DNA from: Streptacidiphilus rugosus AM-16
GTDB taxonomy: Bacteria; Actinomycetota; Actinomycetes; Streptomycetales; Streptomycetaceae
Length of the DNA: 64,000 bases
Direction: 5' to 3'
Assembly: GCF_000744655.1 (NCBI RefSeq)
Contig: NZ_JQMJ01000002.1
Location: forward strand, 1-64,000
Of this stretch, positions 35,725-44,942 are shown piece after piece. The notes under the pieces are model-generated. The model was not told where the DNA came from. It did not search any database and worked only from the letters and a program-made list of their open reading frames with translations. Position numbers and translations under genes: made by a program. Numbering within the stretch: position 1 is the stretch's first letter; each line of letters opens with the position of its first letter.

Positions 35725-35836
35725 TACTCCAGTGGCACTTCTCCATTTGTCCTGGTCACAGGGCGCTTTTTGAGTCTACTGAGCTGACGTTGCGTCAGGG
35801 TAGTGGTGGATCGTGACTCACCCGATCGGGGTGCGT
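35725..35836 (+). repeat. Left long terminal inverted repeat of IS701 copy 1
   Basis: 112 bp beginning TACTCCAGTGGCAC and ending CGGGGTGCGT; pairs with 37154-37265. It includes the whole leader up to ten bases before the transposase start. Confidence 0.92.
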
Positions 35837-35846
35837 TGAACCAGTC

Positions 35847-37195
35847 ATGGAGGCGGCGAGTGATGTCGAAGTAGGTCTGTGGGATGCCGAGTTGGAGTCG
35901 TTGCTGTTGCGGGTGGGCGAGCGGTTCGGCCGTGCCGAGCCGCGGCGGCGGATGCGGGACTACGTGCGCGGTCTGCTGGGTCCGGTGGGCAGGAAGAACA
36001 GCTGGCAGATAGCCGAGTACGCGGGTCATGACTCCCCGCATGGACTCCAGCGGCTGCTGTCCTGGTGCCAGTGGGATCCGGAGGAGATCCGCGACGACCT
36101 GCAGGACTACGTGGCTGAGCGGCTCGGGCAGCCGGATGGCGTGCTGATCGTCGACGACACCGGGTTCTTGAAGAAGGGCACCGTTTCCGCCGGCGTCCAG
36201 CGCCAATATTCCGGGACGGCGGGGCGCACGGAAAATTGCCAGATCGGGGTGTTCGCCGCCTACGCCTCCGCCAAGGGCCGGGCCCTGGTGGACCGCGAGC
36301 TTTACCTACCCAGATCCTGGACCGAGGATCCCGATCGGTGCCGCGCCGCCCGGATCCCCGAAGGTAAGTCGTTCGCGACCAAGCCGGAGCTGGCACGCGT
36401 CATGGTCCGGCGGGCGTTGGACTCCGCCCTGCCGATCGCCTGGGTGACCGCGGACGCGGCCTACGGGCAGGAGTGGAACTTCCGGCGCATGCTGGAGGAG
36501 GCCGGTGTGGGCTATGTCCTGGCGGTACCCAAGTCACAGCAGGTCAAGTCACCTGCGGGGAGCTGGCGTATCGATCATGTCCTGACCGGCGCCCCGGCCG
36601 AGGCCTGGGAGCGGATCTCCTGCGGGGACGGTGCGAAGGGGCCGCGAGTCTACGACTGGGCCGCGGCCAAGCTGCCCACCATCGAGGGATCAGACCCTGC
36701 CCACCACCGCTGGGTACTGGCCCGCCGCAGCCTCGCACGTCCCGAGGAGGTCGCCCACTACCTCGCATTCGCCCCTGCGGACACCAGCGTCGCACAGCTG
36801 GTCCGGGTAGCCGGCGCCCGGTGGGCCATTGAGGAGTGCTTCCAGGCAGCGAAGAACGAGTGCGGCCTGGACCAGTACGAGGTCCGCCGCTATGTCGGCT
36901 GGTACCGCCACATCACCCTGGCCATGCTCGCGCATGCCTTCCTGGCCGCCAAGACCGCCCACGCCCTCGAAAAGGGGGCCGAAGAAACGGTTCGAGCAGC
37001 CTCGTTCCCCTCACCGTGGCAGAAGTCCGACGGCTCCTGGACCTTGCCCATCCCCCCACAGCCCGGCACCGGTCACCCACGCACCGGCTCCACTGGTCCC
37101 ACTGGCGCCGACGCCATCAGGCCATCGCCCGCCGCTGCCACTACCAGCGTCGCACGCACCCCGATCGGGTGAGTCACGATCCACCACTACCCTGA
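35847..37195 (+). pseudogene. IS701-family transposase, C-terminal frameshift
   Basis: About 375 residues are in frame: RDYVRGLLGPVGRKNSWQIA, DGVLIVDDTGFLKKG (first Asp), WVTADAAYGQEWNFRRML (second Asp) and RWAIEECFQAAKNECGLDQY (Glu). Near 36975, in a run of G, the frame leaves the family sequence and ends at 37172. The expected end (VPLTVAEVRRLLDLAHPPTA, to SHDPPLP) lies in another frame and stops at 37195, inside the right terminal repeat. The catalytic core is whole, so activity is possible. Confidence 0.8.
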
Positions 37196-37265
37196 CGCAA
37201 CGTCAGCTCAGTAGACTCAAAAAGCACCCTGTGACCAGGACAAATGGAGAAGTGCCACTGGAGTA
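37154..37265 (-). repeat. Right long terminal inverted repeat of IS701 copy 1
   Basis: Inverted copy of 35725-35836, one mismatch (gcgccc versus gcaccc). It overlaps the 3' end of the transposase gene. A second, different IS701-like tip (TACTCCAGTGCGG) starts at 37270, separated only by CTAA. Confidence 0.92.
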
Positions 37266-37323
37266 CTAATACTCCAGTGCGGTTTCGCGATCTTGTCGGT
37301 TTCGTGGTCTACCGTGCCTGGTC

Positions 37324-37535
37324 ATGGGCTACGACGTGCACATCACGCGGCGCGAGAACTGGTGGGATGAGCAGGGGCCGGACATCGCCAGGGCGGAATG
37401 GGAAGCGATGGTTGCTGCCGATCCTGGCCTCGCGGTGGTCCCGCTTTGGTGGAGCGCCGGGCGGATCGCGTCCAAGAACCCGAGCGATGCGGTGATCGCG
37501 AAGATGTGCGAGGTGGCGAGGGTGCTCGACGCACT
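37324..37535 (+). pseudogene. Truncated conserved small protein (MGYDVHITRR type)
   Basis: Starts GYDVHITRRENWWDEQGPDI, continues WEAMVAADPGLAVV, WWSAGRIASKNPSDAVIAKM and CEVARVLDAL. It matches the pattern of a small actinobacterial family of unknown function. The family's usual last residues are not seen. The open frame continues into the end of the oppositely oriented SDR gene, which is unlikely to be native. It begins about 50 bp after an IS701-like tip. Confidence 0.5.
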
Positions 37536-37590
37536 CAGTGTACGCACCCTCACTCCCGCAGCACGATCCAGATGCCCTTCCTGGACATCG

Positions 37591-38412
37591 TCAGTTGGCG
37601 GGGTAGCGGGCATCCCTGTCGATGCCCAGCTCGAAGTCGAGCGCGTACCGGTTCGCGGGCATGGCACCGGCGGCCTTCGCGCCATCCACCGCAAGAGCGA
37701 TGCCATTGACAAACCTTGACTCGTCGCTAGCCAGGAAGACCACCGCCTTGGCGACCTCCCACGGCTGCCCGACCCGGGCGGCCGGGGTGCTGGCCGAGAA
37801 CCTGCGCTGGAGATCGTCCGAGGCCACTTGGTCCGCGTTCTCGACCGTCCCGAGGAGCATGTCCGTCATGATCCCCCCGGGGTTGACGGTGTTGGCGCGG
37901 ATGCCCTGGTGGGCATGGGCAACGGCGATCGACTTGGCCAGGCCGACCAGCGCGTGCTTGCTGGCATTGTAGACCGGGTCCGCCGGCCGGCCCATCAGTC
38001 CCCCGTTGGACGAGTTGATGACGATGCTGCCACCGCCTCCGCGGATCATGTGCGGCAACACCTCACGGACCGCCAGGAACGTACTGCGGACATTGAGGGA
38101 GAAGACGCTGTTGAAGTCCTCCACCGTGGCGTCGGCGAGCGGCTTGCCCAGGTGGATGCCCACGTTGCTGAATAGCACGTCCACCCGGCCGGTTTCCGCC
38201 ACCACCGAGGCGACGAACGCCGCGACTTGGTGCTCGTTCGTGGCGTCCACGATGCTGTGGGAGCACTGAGCGGACAGCTCCGGGTCGTCAATCTCGCGGA
38301 TGTCGCAGGAGTATACCTGCGCCCCCTCGGCAACGCACTCGCGAGCGGTCGCCGCTCCGATTCCACGCGCACCGCCGAATACCACGACGACCTTGTTTTT
38401 AAGCCTGTTCAT
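37591..38412 (-). CDS. Short-chain dehydrogenase/reductase
   Basis: 273 residues from the ATG at 38412, after GGGAGA. Classical SDR motifs: GGARGIG at 13-19 (cofactor loop), CDIRE at 36-40 suggesting NAD(H), SNVG at 82-85 in place of NNAG, SS at 134-135, and YNASK at 148-152 (catalytic Tyr and Lys). PGGIMTDML and an ALAVDGAK end are also typical. Cytoplasmic oxidoreductase acting on an unknown alcohol or ketone. It stands alone next to IS701 debris; no pathway partners are adjacent. Confidence 0.9.
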   Translation of the reverse strand: MNRLKNKVVVVFGGARGIGAATARECVAEGAQVYSCDIREIDDPELSAQCSHSIVDATNEHQVAAFVASVVAETGRVDVLFSNVGIHLGKPLADATVEDFNSVFSLNVRSTFLAVREVLPHMIRGGGGSIVINSSNGGLMGRPADPVYNASKHALVGLAKSIAVAHAHQGIRANTVNPGGIMTDMLLGTVENADQVASDDLQRRFSASTPAARVGQPWEVAKAVVFLASDESRFVNGIALAVDGAKAAGAMPANRYALDFELGIDRDARYPAN

Positions 38413-38908
38413 ACGGTCTCCCAATTCTCGCAGGCATTCTCAGTGGAAATGATTTCCCCCTGAACAAGATGAGCAAAGGCCGATTCCACCATCGATGGAT
38501 GACCGCACAGCGGTGTCCCGCTGCTTGCGCGCCGCCGTGGCGGCCAAGTAAGCGGCGTGGCATCCATGATCACAAACTAGGACCCAATGGTGCTTCTCGC
38601 CTCACGGCGAGAGAATCCGGGTGAATCCCGGGCCCTGTGTTGTCGGCGGACGGCGGGCTGCGTCTGCGACAATTATCTCGGGTCGTCGGTTATGGCGGGG
38701 CCGAAGTCAACTCCTCCCACGCGGCCGCCGTCTCCCACCCCGACGACGTGACCCGCCTCATCCTGAGCGCCGCACACACGGTGGGCTGACCGTCCCTGAT
38801 CTTGGACGGCGGGTACCCCGGGCTGCACGCGTGACCGGCCATGATCCGGCGCCCGGCCGGTCACGCATCTGCTCCGACGGGCTCTTCAGACCAGGGATAC
38901 ATCCCTGG
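38413..38908. other. Region with gene and IS debris only
   Basis: Upstream of the SDR there is about 200 bp with no coding signal. At about 38690-38790 the plus strand reads VGYGGAEVNSSHAAAVSHPD, then DVTRLILSAAHTVG-stop, the tail of an unidentified protein. At 38796 a tip TGATCTTGGACGGCGGGT matches that at about 33160. No intact gene. Confidence 0.4.
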
Positions 38909-39217
38909 TCAGCGATGCTGATCGCTGAGTTCGTGTGGGTGCAGGAGCTCCAGGCGAGTACGGACGACCAGGTCGGCACTGCGGGCGAAGAAGTGCTGGA
39001 TATGGGGTTGGGTGCCGTGTGTCTCAAAGGCCGCACGGTCGCGGTAGACCTCGAAGAAGATGCGGGCCAAGGGCTCGCCCTCAACGCTGTGGATGGCATA
39101 GGTCTGGACGTCCGGCTCCAGTTCGCGAACGTCTGCGGCTGTCTGGGCGGCAAGTGCGTCGAACGCTGTGGCGGCGGTCTCGTCGGCAAGGTCGAATCTG
39201 ACGGTGAGGGCGAACAT
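38909..39217 (-). CDS. Antibiotic-biosynthesis-monooxygenase (ABM) domain protein, copy 1
   Basis: 102 residues. A single ABM ferredoxin-like domain: MFALTVRFDLADETAATAFD, DALAAQTAADVRELEPDVQT, YAIHSVEGEPLARIFFEVYR, RDRAAFETHGTQPHIQHFF. Such proteins include quinol monooxygenases (YgiN type). It is 76 bp downstream of the oxidoreductase at 39294 and in the same direction, so the two probably form an operon acting on quinone-like compounds. A close paralogue is at 53912. Confidence 0.85.
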   Translation of the reverse strand: MFALTVRFDLADETAATAFDALAAQTAADVRELEPDVQTYAIHSVEGEPLARIFFEVYRDRAAFETHGTQPHIQHFFARSADLVVRTRLELLHPHELSDQHR

Positions 39218-39293
39218 GCCTGTCCTTGTCTATGCGTGCAGGGAGTGGGGGCCGGTGTGTGGGGCTATTTCCCGCTTGCTGGCCGGCGGCGGA

Positions 39294-40241
39294 TCAGGAA
39301 ACCGTGAGGACGAGCTTTCCGAGCATCCCGCTTGTCTGCGCCAGGCGGTGGGCCTCAGCGGCCTGCTCAAGGGGGAAGGTCTGCGCGATCAGTGGGCGCA
39401 GCAACCCGGCCTCGAACAGCTTGGTGATCTCCAGAAGCCCTGCTCGATCGGGCTGGACCAGCATGAAACCGGCTGCGATGCCGCGTTCGGCGGCCTCGGC
39501 TTTCACCGCATCCTCCTGCGGGGAGGGCAGGGAGACCAAGGTCGCACCGTCCTTGAGGGTGGCCAGGGTTGCGGAGGTGTTCGCACCGCCGAGCGTGTCA
39601 AGGACCATGTCGACGTCGCGGACCGTGGCGTTGACGTCTACCTGGCTGTAGTCGATGAGTTCGTCGGCGCCCAGTTCGCGCAGCGTCTGGTGGGCGTGCG
39701 GGCGGGCGGTGCCGATGACGTACGCCCCGCGGGCCTTGGCGATCTGCACGGCGAAGTGGCCCACCCCGCCTGCGGCCGCGTGGATGAGTACGCGCTGCCC
39801 GGGTTGTACGACTCCGGCCTCCAGCAGAGCCTGACGAGCGGTAAGGGCTGCCAGCGGGAGTGCCGCCGCCTCGACGTGACTCAGTCCTGCAGGCTTGTGA
39901 GCGAAGTCCCGGGCTGGGCCCGTTACGTATTGGGCGTAGCCGCCGGCCTGTCCGGGGAAGCGAGGCATGCCGTAGACCTCATCACCAGGCTTGAACAGCC
40001 GCACCCCCGGGCCAACTGCCTCGACGACGCCGGAGACGTCCCAACCCAGGATGAACGGGGGCTCGCCGAGGAAGGCGCCGTGCTCGCGGGTCTTGAGGTC
40101 GATCGGGTTGATGCCGGCCGCGCGCACCCTCACCGCGATCTCACCGAGCCCCGCCTGGGGTCGCGCCGTCGTGGTCCAGCGCAGCACCTCCGGGCCGCCG
40201 AGAATGTCCTGGGTGATCGCTTGCATCGTGGTGTCGCTCAT
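39294..40241 (-). CDS. Zinc-independent NADP oxidoreductase (quinone oxidoreductase-like MDR)
   Basis: 315 residues from the ATG at 40241, after AGAAGGAC. Medium-chain reductase fold: GEIAVRVRAAGINPIDLKTR, FILGWDVSGVVEAVGPGV, FKPGDEVYGM, and HAAAGGVG at 154-161 for NADPH. No zinc-ligand Cys set is present, as in quinone oxidoreductases. It would reduce quinones or enones in the cytoplasm. The ABM gene follows, and a 22-bp palindrome lies about 170 bp upstream, suggesting repression by a MarR/TetR-like protein. A truncated paralogue is at 53651. Confidence 0.9.
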   Translation of the reverse strand: MSDTTMQAITQDILGGPEVLRWTTTARPQAGLGEIAVRVRAAGINPIDLKTREHGAFLGEPPFILGWDVSGVVEAVGPGVRLFKPGDEVYGMPRFPGQAGGYAQYVTGPARDFAHKPAGLSHVEAAALPLAALTARQALLEAGVVQPGQRVLIHAAAGGVGHFAVQIAKARGAYVIGTARPHAHQTLRELGADELIDYSQVDVNATVRDVDMVLDTLGGANTSATLATLKDGATLVSLPSPQEDAVKAEAAERGIAAGFMLVQPDRAGLLEITKLFEAGLLRPLIAQTFPLEQAAEAHRLAQTSGMLGKLVLTVS

Positions 40242-40411
40242 AGGGTGTCCTTCTTTTGGGCCGGGGTGTGCTGCGGCTGGTTCGGAGGTGGCCGCGCAGA
40301 TTGGGGGCATCCGCGCGTTGGGGCCGTCAGAGCCTCGCGCACGGGTCCGGCGAGGTGCCGTTCGCCGGGCAAGGTTGGGTGGGGCGTAAAGGACCTTCGA
40401 GAATGCCACAC

Positions 40412-40433
40412 AATTATTGCCTAAGCAATAATT
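40412..40433. promoter_or_regulatory. Perfect palindrome, likely operator of the MDR-ABM operon
   Basis: AATTATTGC-CTAA-GCAATAATT, an exact 9-bp inverted repeat in a very GC-rich context. TTGCCTAAGCAA-type cores are typical of MarR-family binding sites. It sits upstream of the minus-strand operon starting at 40241. No MarR gene is adjacent, so the regulator is elsewhere or lost. Confidence 0.7.
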
Positions 40434-41068
40434 GGCGCGGTACTCTATTCGCAAAGAAGCTGATCAGTGAGGGTGTCAGGCTCGAGTCACTTCGGTCCAT
40501 GGCCTGTCGTGCCAGGACACCTCGGCTCCGCGCCTTCCAGCAGCCCGGACATGCGCAGGATCGAGCACCCGGCTCGTCCCTCGCTTCGGTGGCTGCCCCG
40601 GGCGGCGTGCCGATGGCCGGGCTTGCGGGGTGCCGGCAGGTTGTCAGCCTGATGCTCGCGAGTTGAGCATCGCCCAAGGGTCGCCCGGTCCGGGCGCGCT
40701 CCTCACCGCCGCTCCCCCACTGGCGCCGAGAATAGATGCCGCTGCGCGCGCACAGGGCCGTCTGTCGTCGATCGCGTCGGCTTGCTCACAGCTTTGCCGC
40801 GCTTTTGGGGAGACTGGCGTCCTCGCCTGCCGCCACCTCCACGCCCGGCACGTACCCTGGCTCCTTCCACTTGTTGCTCCAGCTCCGACGGCCGGTGGGG
40901 TGCAGGACAAGCTGAGGCAGTGCCATTTGACGGCGGCCTGGCCCGCCCGCGCCGGCCCAGATCCTGCTCTGCCTGCCCCCAGGCTGTGGCGCAGCGCGCG
41001 GTTGACCTCCCCTCCCCGGTCCAGGCAGGAGGTCCTGCCCGGCCGCGAGTGCGGCCCACACAGCGTTT
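40434..41068. other. Region without a supported gene
   Basis: About 630 bp between the operator and the transposase remnant. Open frames exist on both strands but show no recognisable protein text and have compositions typical of noncoding GC-rich DNA. The last part (about 41050-41071) is the tail of the IS5-like remnant. Confidence 0.4.
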
Positions 41069-41458
41069 TCAGCGTTGCCTCTCGAGAGTGAGGACGGCCT
41101 TGGCCGCTGACTGGAGCCAGCCTGGGCTGCAGCGTGCATGGCGGAAGATTCGCCAGCGTTTGACGGTGGCGACGCCGCGTTCGACCGGGCAGCGCAGCCG
41201 GGCGTGGGCCTTGTTCAGCGACCTCTCCTTGGCGGTGAGCTCCTGCTTGGGTCGGCGGCGGACCGGGACGGCGATGCCTGGGCCGGCTCCGGTGTAAGCG
41301 ACGAACAGGAGTCGTTTTCGAAGCAGGGGCGGTTTGGCTCGGCCGAACATGCCGCGCTTGAGCGCCTTGAGGTCGTTGACACGGCCCTCGACCGGGCCGG
41401 ACGACCAGTCGGTGCTCATGCCGTAGACGACGGCGTCGAGGTCGGGAAACAGTGGCAT
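41069..41458 (-). pseudogene. Chimeric transposase remnant: ISL3 tail joined to IS5 tail
   Basis: The frame starts with an ISL3-type C-terminus (STDWSSGPVEGRVNDLKALK, RGMFGRAKPPLLRKRLLF). At about 41297 it switches directly into the C-terminal part of an IS5 transposase ([40 protein letters not shown]) closely related to the 3627-4514 element. The junction has no intervening sequence, so it is a recombination or insertion scar that happens to stay in frame. Confidence 0.8.
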
Positions 41459-41473
41459 GCTGCGGACACGCCA

Positions 41474-42484
41474 CTACTTCGGGGCGGTGGCATTTTCGGC
41501 GGCTTCGGTGCGGCCTCGCCATGACGTGATCTTCACCCAGTCGATGTACAGGTGCTGCGTTGCGTAGGCGTAGTCTCCCGACCAGGGGGCGGGCCAGCCC
41601 CCTACCCAGAGCTGGGCGGGGTGGGTAGGGACGTTCGCGTTTGTCATGGCGTAGCGCACCCCGTCGACGTACCAGTCGATGTGTGCGGGGCCCTGGCCTG
41701 CGCTCCCGTCGTACCAGTCCCAGCGGTAGGTGTGGAATCGGCCGTCGTTTTGCGGTGTCCCCACGTCGGAGATCATGTTCGTGGCACCGTCTTGGCCGGC
41801 GTAGGAGTTGAAGCCGACCAGTGACGGCCTGGCGTCCTGGCCGGCGTTGGCCGCGACCTCGGTGTCGATTTCCGTATAGGCCCCGTTGCCCGGGTCGTAG
41901 TAGTTCCAGATGCATGAGCAGCCACCGCCGAGCGGCATGGTCTTCATGCGCACCTCGTAGCGGCCCGAGCCAAACGCTGCTGTGGTCCACAGCAAGCCAC
42001 CGGTCCGTTTGCCCGTGGACGCCGGTGCATAGCAGGAGGGCAGGACCGCCGGCGTACAGCCCGGAATCTGGATGACACCTCTGACGGCATCCTTCGCCCC
42101 GTCGTCGTACTTGTCGCCGCGCAGGGCCACATCCAGCACGGAGACAACGCCAGGTCCGTCCGGCACGGAATGCACAGAGAGGTTTTGCGGAATGGCTCCG
42201 TTGTTCATCGGAGACGACAAGATCCTGAAGGGACCCTCGTACCACTTGGCGCTGTCGACCCGTGTTCCGCCGAAGTCGTCGTAGAAAACCACCCGGCCCG
42301 GAACGGGCAGGATGGCGGCGCCCTGCGCCGATGGCGGAAGACCCACACAGACGACCGAGGTCAGGGAGAGCGACAGCATCCACCGGACTCTTCCGAAGCG
42401 ACCGAGCTGCCACGTGCCCCCCACGCCGGTGATCACCCGAGGGCGGGCCGAAGCGAGCCCTGTCAGAACTGTGCTTTCGAACAC
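41474..42484 (-). CDS. Secreted glycoside hydrolase family 16 protein
   Basis: 336 residues from a GTG at 42484 preceded by GGGAG; a start 29 codons further upstream is open but less likely. A signal peptide follows a basic stretch (RVRWMLSLSLTSVVCVGLPP, cut after SAQGA). The GH16 jelly-roll is evident: VVFYDDFGGTRVDSAKWYEG, FGSGRYEVRMKTMP, and AYTEIDTEVAAN with the E-x-D-x-E catalytic motif, then FHTYRWDWYDG and IDWYVDGVRYAM. Predicted extracellular endo-glucanase/galactanase-like enzyme. Together with 18633 it points to polysaccharide use. The exact glycan is unknown. Confidence 0.87.
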   Translation of the reverse strand: MFESTVLTGLASARPRVITGVGGTWQLGRFGRVRWMLSLSLTSVVCVGLPPSAQGAAILPVPGRVVFYDDFGGTRVDSAKWYEGPFRILSSPMNNGAIPQNLSVHSVPDGPGVVSVLDVALRGDKYDDGAKDAVRGVIQIPGCTPAVLPSCYAPASTGKRTGGLLWTTAAFGSGRYEVRMKTMPLGGGCSCIWNYYDPGNGAYTEIDTEVAANAGQDARPSLVGFNSYAGQDGATNMISDVGTPQNDGRFHTYRWDWYDGSAGQGPAHIDWYVDGVRYAMTNANVPTHPAQLWVGGWPAPWSGDYAYATQHLYIDWVKITSWRGRTEAAENATAPK

Positions 42485-43096
42485 GGAACTGCTCCCTATC
42501 GCCAGATCCCCGACCCGCCCAGTCTCGGTGAGGAACTCCCGATCCGCATCCCGTGCCTGACCAGGCATCACCGCGCGCGATTGGAACTCGCCGGGCCAGA
42601 ACCCGACAAGGACGCGTGCAACCGCCGGCTTGGGTCACCGAACCTTCGGCTGGCGGAGCTGTGGCTTGGACTGTGCGATCGATCTGCCACGATTTTCGTG
42701 TTCGGGATGCGGTGACGGACTGTGATGTTGATCAGGCGGGCAGGACCCGTTTGCAAAACAGTGGGAACCAGGGCCGGCCGAACATCTGCCGCATGAGCAT
42801 TTGCCTTGGGCAGGGTGCAGCGGCGGGTGCCAGCGCCGATCTTCAAAACAGGGCCAGGCCCTCACCGCTGGTGTCCGCGACGACGGGCCGAAACTGGGCG
42901 GGAATGCCGTCGTGACGGCCGGGTCCGGCCGCAGCGGCCACACCAGGGGCCGTGGCGGCCAGCCACGGCCGGAACCGGTCGACCGCGTCACGGTAAGAGA
43001 CCCGCGCCACAGCGATCCCGGCCCGGGAGATCCGCGACATGATGGGCGCGCTCCAGCACCGCGCCCAGGTCGCCATCTTCGTCACCACCTCCCGGT
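42485..43096. other. Region without an intact gene
   Basis: No complete gene is visible. At about 43026-43125 the plus strand reads EIRDMMGALQHRAQVAIFVT, then TSRFTRPAQALC-stop, which resembles the end of an Mrr-type restriction endonuclease domain. Too little remains for a firm call. It overlaps the end of the minus-strand gene at 43097. Confidence 0.35.
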
Positions 43097-44599
43097 TCAC
43101 CCGCCCCGCCCAGGCCCTGTGCTGACTTCCCGGCGGCGGGCGTCGAGCCAGTCTCGGTCCGCAAGTACGATGGCCGGTCTGTCGCCGGGACTGCGGGGTA
43201 GGTGTGGGCGGCGGGTCCTCAGTTCGGCCGCCAGCTGACCGATCGTTTCCTGGACGACGAGGCCCAGGTTCTGGTCGCGCCCGACGACGGCGTAGACGGC
43301 TGCGGCTGCGGTGGCGGGCAGTAGCGGCACGAGCCACCAGTTGCTCCAGGACGTGGCGGCGGTCACGCACAGCAGCGCCAGGATGCTGGCGAGCCCGGCG
43401 GATGCGCACCTCACGGCGCGCAGCGCGGTGCCGCGAGCGTTCACGTGGAGTGTTCCGGAGGGGAGGTCCCCGCGCAGGCCGGCCCGGATCCAGGGCCAAA
43501 GCCGCTGCAGGGGTTCCCACGGGTCGGCACAGAGCACCAGACCGACAAGGATCACGAGGTCCAGGGGAATGGTCCAGCCGCCGGCGTGGGCGCGGACGAC
43601 GGCATCGTGGGCGAGCGCACCGCTGATCATCGTGAGGCAGCCGAGGGACCGGGCCAGCACGTGGGTGGCGGTGCTCCACCGTTCGATCGCTTGGGCGGGT
43701 GTGCGGCGGGGTGCTGCGAAGCCCCACTCGTCGACAAGCTGGTCGCGCATCTGCTGTCCCTCGTCCAGGAAGCTCTGGGCGGTGGCGAGGACCTTCTCGT
43801 AGTCGGCGTCGAACAGCGCCTCTCTCAACTCCGGCGGCATGCCGGGCAGGGCGAACTCGGCGGTGAAGAGGGGGGCCGGTGCGCTGTGCCGCAGATCGGC
43901 GAGCTGTTCCTCCAACGCGTCGGCGCGTCGGCGCAGCCGTTGGGCCAGGACCTCGGCCTCGGTGCGGCCGGCCCGGGCCCGGGCCAGTTCCTGGGAGGTG
44001 GTCTCCAGCTGTTCGGCCAGTACGTTCAGCCGGGCCTCGGCTTCCTTGTCCCGGCGCTCGCCGAGGTCGGCTGCCTGCTGCTGCAGACCCGACATCACCG
44101 AGCCGAGTGCGAGCACGAGCTGTTGCGCCCGGTCCCGCTCCCGTGAGAGCTGCTCGTTGCGCTCGTAGGCGAGGACCAATGCCTCCTGGGCGAGCGCCGC
44201 CTGGTCCTGGGCGGTGGCCGCGACACCGGCCAGCGCCACCGAGACGTGATCTGCCGCGGACTCCCCTTCCATCGACGTGTTCGGCGCTGCGGCCGCGGAT
44301 ACGGGGGCTGGCTTGTCCGCGCTCTCCCATAACTGCCGGCACCGAGCGACCTCAGCCTCCCGCTCCCGTGGAAGCGTCACCGCCACGGCGACCTTCCGCA
44401 CGAACGGCCACGGCGGCACGGCCTTGGCGCCCAGAAACTCCTGGATCCTCGACTTGCCGTAGCCCGTCGGCCCCTCGATGTCCCGCTGTGTCTTGCCCGC
44501 CCGCTTCAGCAGGCCGCGCAGGTGCAACGCCAGCGCCTGCGCCTCCGCAGTCGCCTCCGGATCCACGTCCCCGTACCCCCGGCCCTTCGCCGCCGTCAC
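43097..44599 (-). CDS. HTH/coiled-coil membrane protein
   Basis: 500 residues from the GTG at 44599, directly after GGGGAGGGG. Residues about 25-75 form an XRE-like HTH (LLKRAGKTQRDIEGPTGYGK, then SRIQEFLGAKAVPPWPFVRK). Residues about 130-240 are a long coiled coil (ARLNVLAEQLETTSQELARA). Residues about 300-450 hold three to four hydrophobic helices (IPLDLVILVGLVLC, ASILALLCVTAATSW, WWLVPLLPATAAAAVYAVVG). Such N-terminal HTH plus C-terminal membrane proteins are common but uncharacterised in streptomycetes. It is divergent from the CoiA-like gene. Confidence 0.75.
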   Translation of the reverse strand: MTAAKGRGYGDVDPEATAEAQALALHLRGLLKRAGKTQRDIEGPTGYGKSRIQEFLGAKAVPPWPFVRKVAVAVTLPREREAEVARCRQLWESADKPAPVSAAAAPNTSMEGESAADHVSVALAGVAATAQDQAALAQEALVLAYERNEQLSRERDRAQQLVLALGSVMSGLQQQAADLGERRDKEAEARLNVLAEQLETTSQELARARAGRTEAEVLAQRLRRRADALEEQLADLRHSAPAPLFTAEFALPGMPPELREALFDADYEKVLATAQSFLDEGQQMRDQLVDEWGFAAPRRTPAQAIERWSTATHVLARSLGCLTMISGALAHDAVVRAHAGGWTIPLDLVILVGLVLCADPWEPLQRLWPWIRAGLRGDLPSGTLHVNARGTALRAVRCASAGLASILALLCVTAATSWSNWWLVPLLPATAAAAVYAVVGRDQNLGLVVQETIGQLAAELRTRRPHLPRSPGDRPAIVLADRDWLDARRREVSTGPGRGG

Positions 44600-44942
44600 T
44601 GGCCCCTCCCCCACGTGCCGCCGCGCCCCCGCCAGCTCACTGGCGATCAGCGTACGGACAACGGCGCGTACATGGCAGAGCGCCTCACCCGGTCATGCCC
44701 GCCCATGTCCGCTCTTCTCCAGCACAAACACCGTCCGGACGTGACGGACAAACCCACCCGGGCAACGCTTTCTACCGTCCCCACCAAACCGCCCCCCTTT
44801 GGAGCACCCCACCCATGGCCAGCCACGCAGCACCCTCTCGCACCGCCCGCACCCGCCAGCCGACCACGGCCCCCGCTCCCGACAGCTCGCCCTCCCGACC
44901 ACAGGCGCCCACCGAGACCTGCGCCGCACCGCACTCCCCCGC
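44600..44942. promoter_or_regulatory. Divergent promoter region between HTH membrane protein and CoiA-like gene
   Basis: 343 bp with no convincing gene. An open frame continuous with the downstream gene extends to about 44799 but is low-complexity and lacks a ribosome site. Short inverted GTCCGGAC near 44733 could be a regulatory site; no clear -10/-35 was identified. Confidence 0.35.

Larger units (their letters stand above)
35725..37265 (+). mobile_element. IS701-family element, copy 1, with 112-bp terminal inverted repeats
   Basis: The left end (35725-35836) and right end (37154-37265) are inverted copies over 112 bp with one mismatch, far longer than the usual 20-30 bp. Flanks are CTAG on the left and CTAA on the right, in line with the CTAG-type target of this family. 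The left flank is the tip of IS1380 copy 2. Length 1541 bp. Confidence 0.88.

Noticed and set aside
37536..37719. Extension of the 37324 protein to 131 residues
   Set aside because: The added part is antisense to the end of the SDR gene and does not look like the family's usual C-terminus.
40644..42638. A 664-codon minus-strand frame over the GH16 gene
   Set aside because: It is in a different frame from GH16 and the transposase remnant, and shows no domain.
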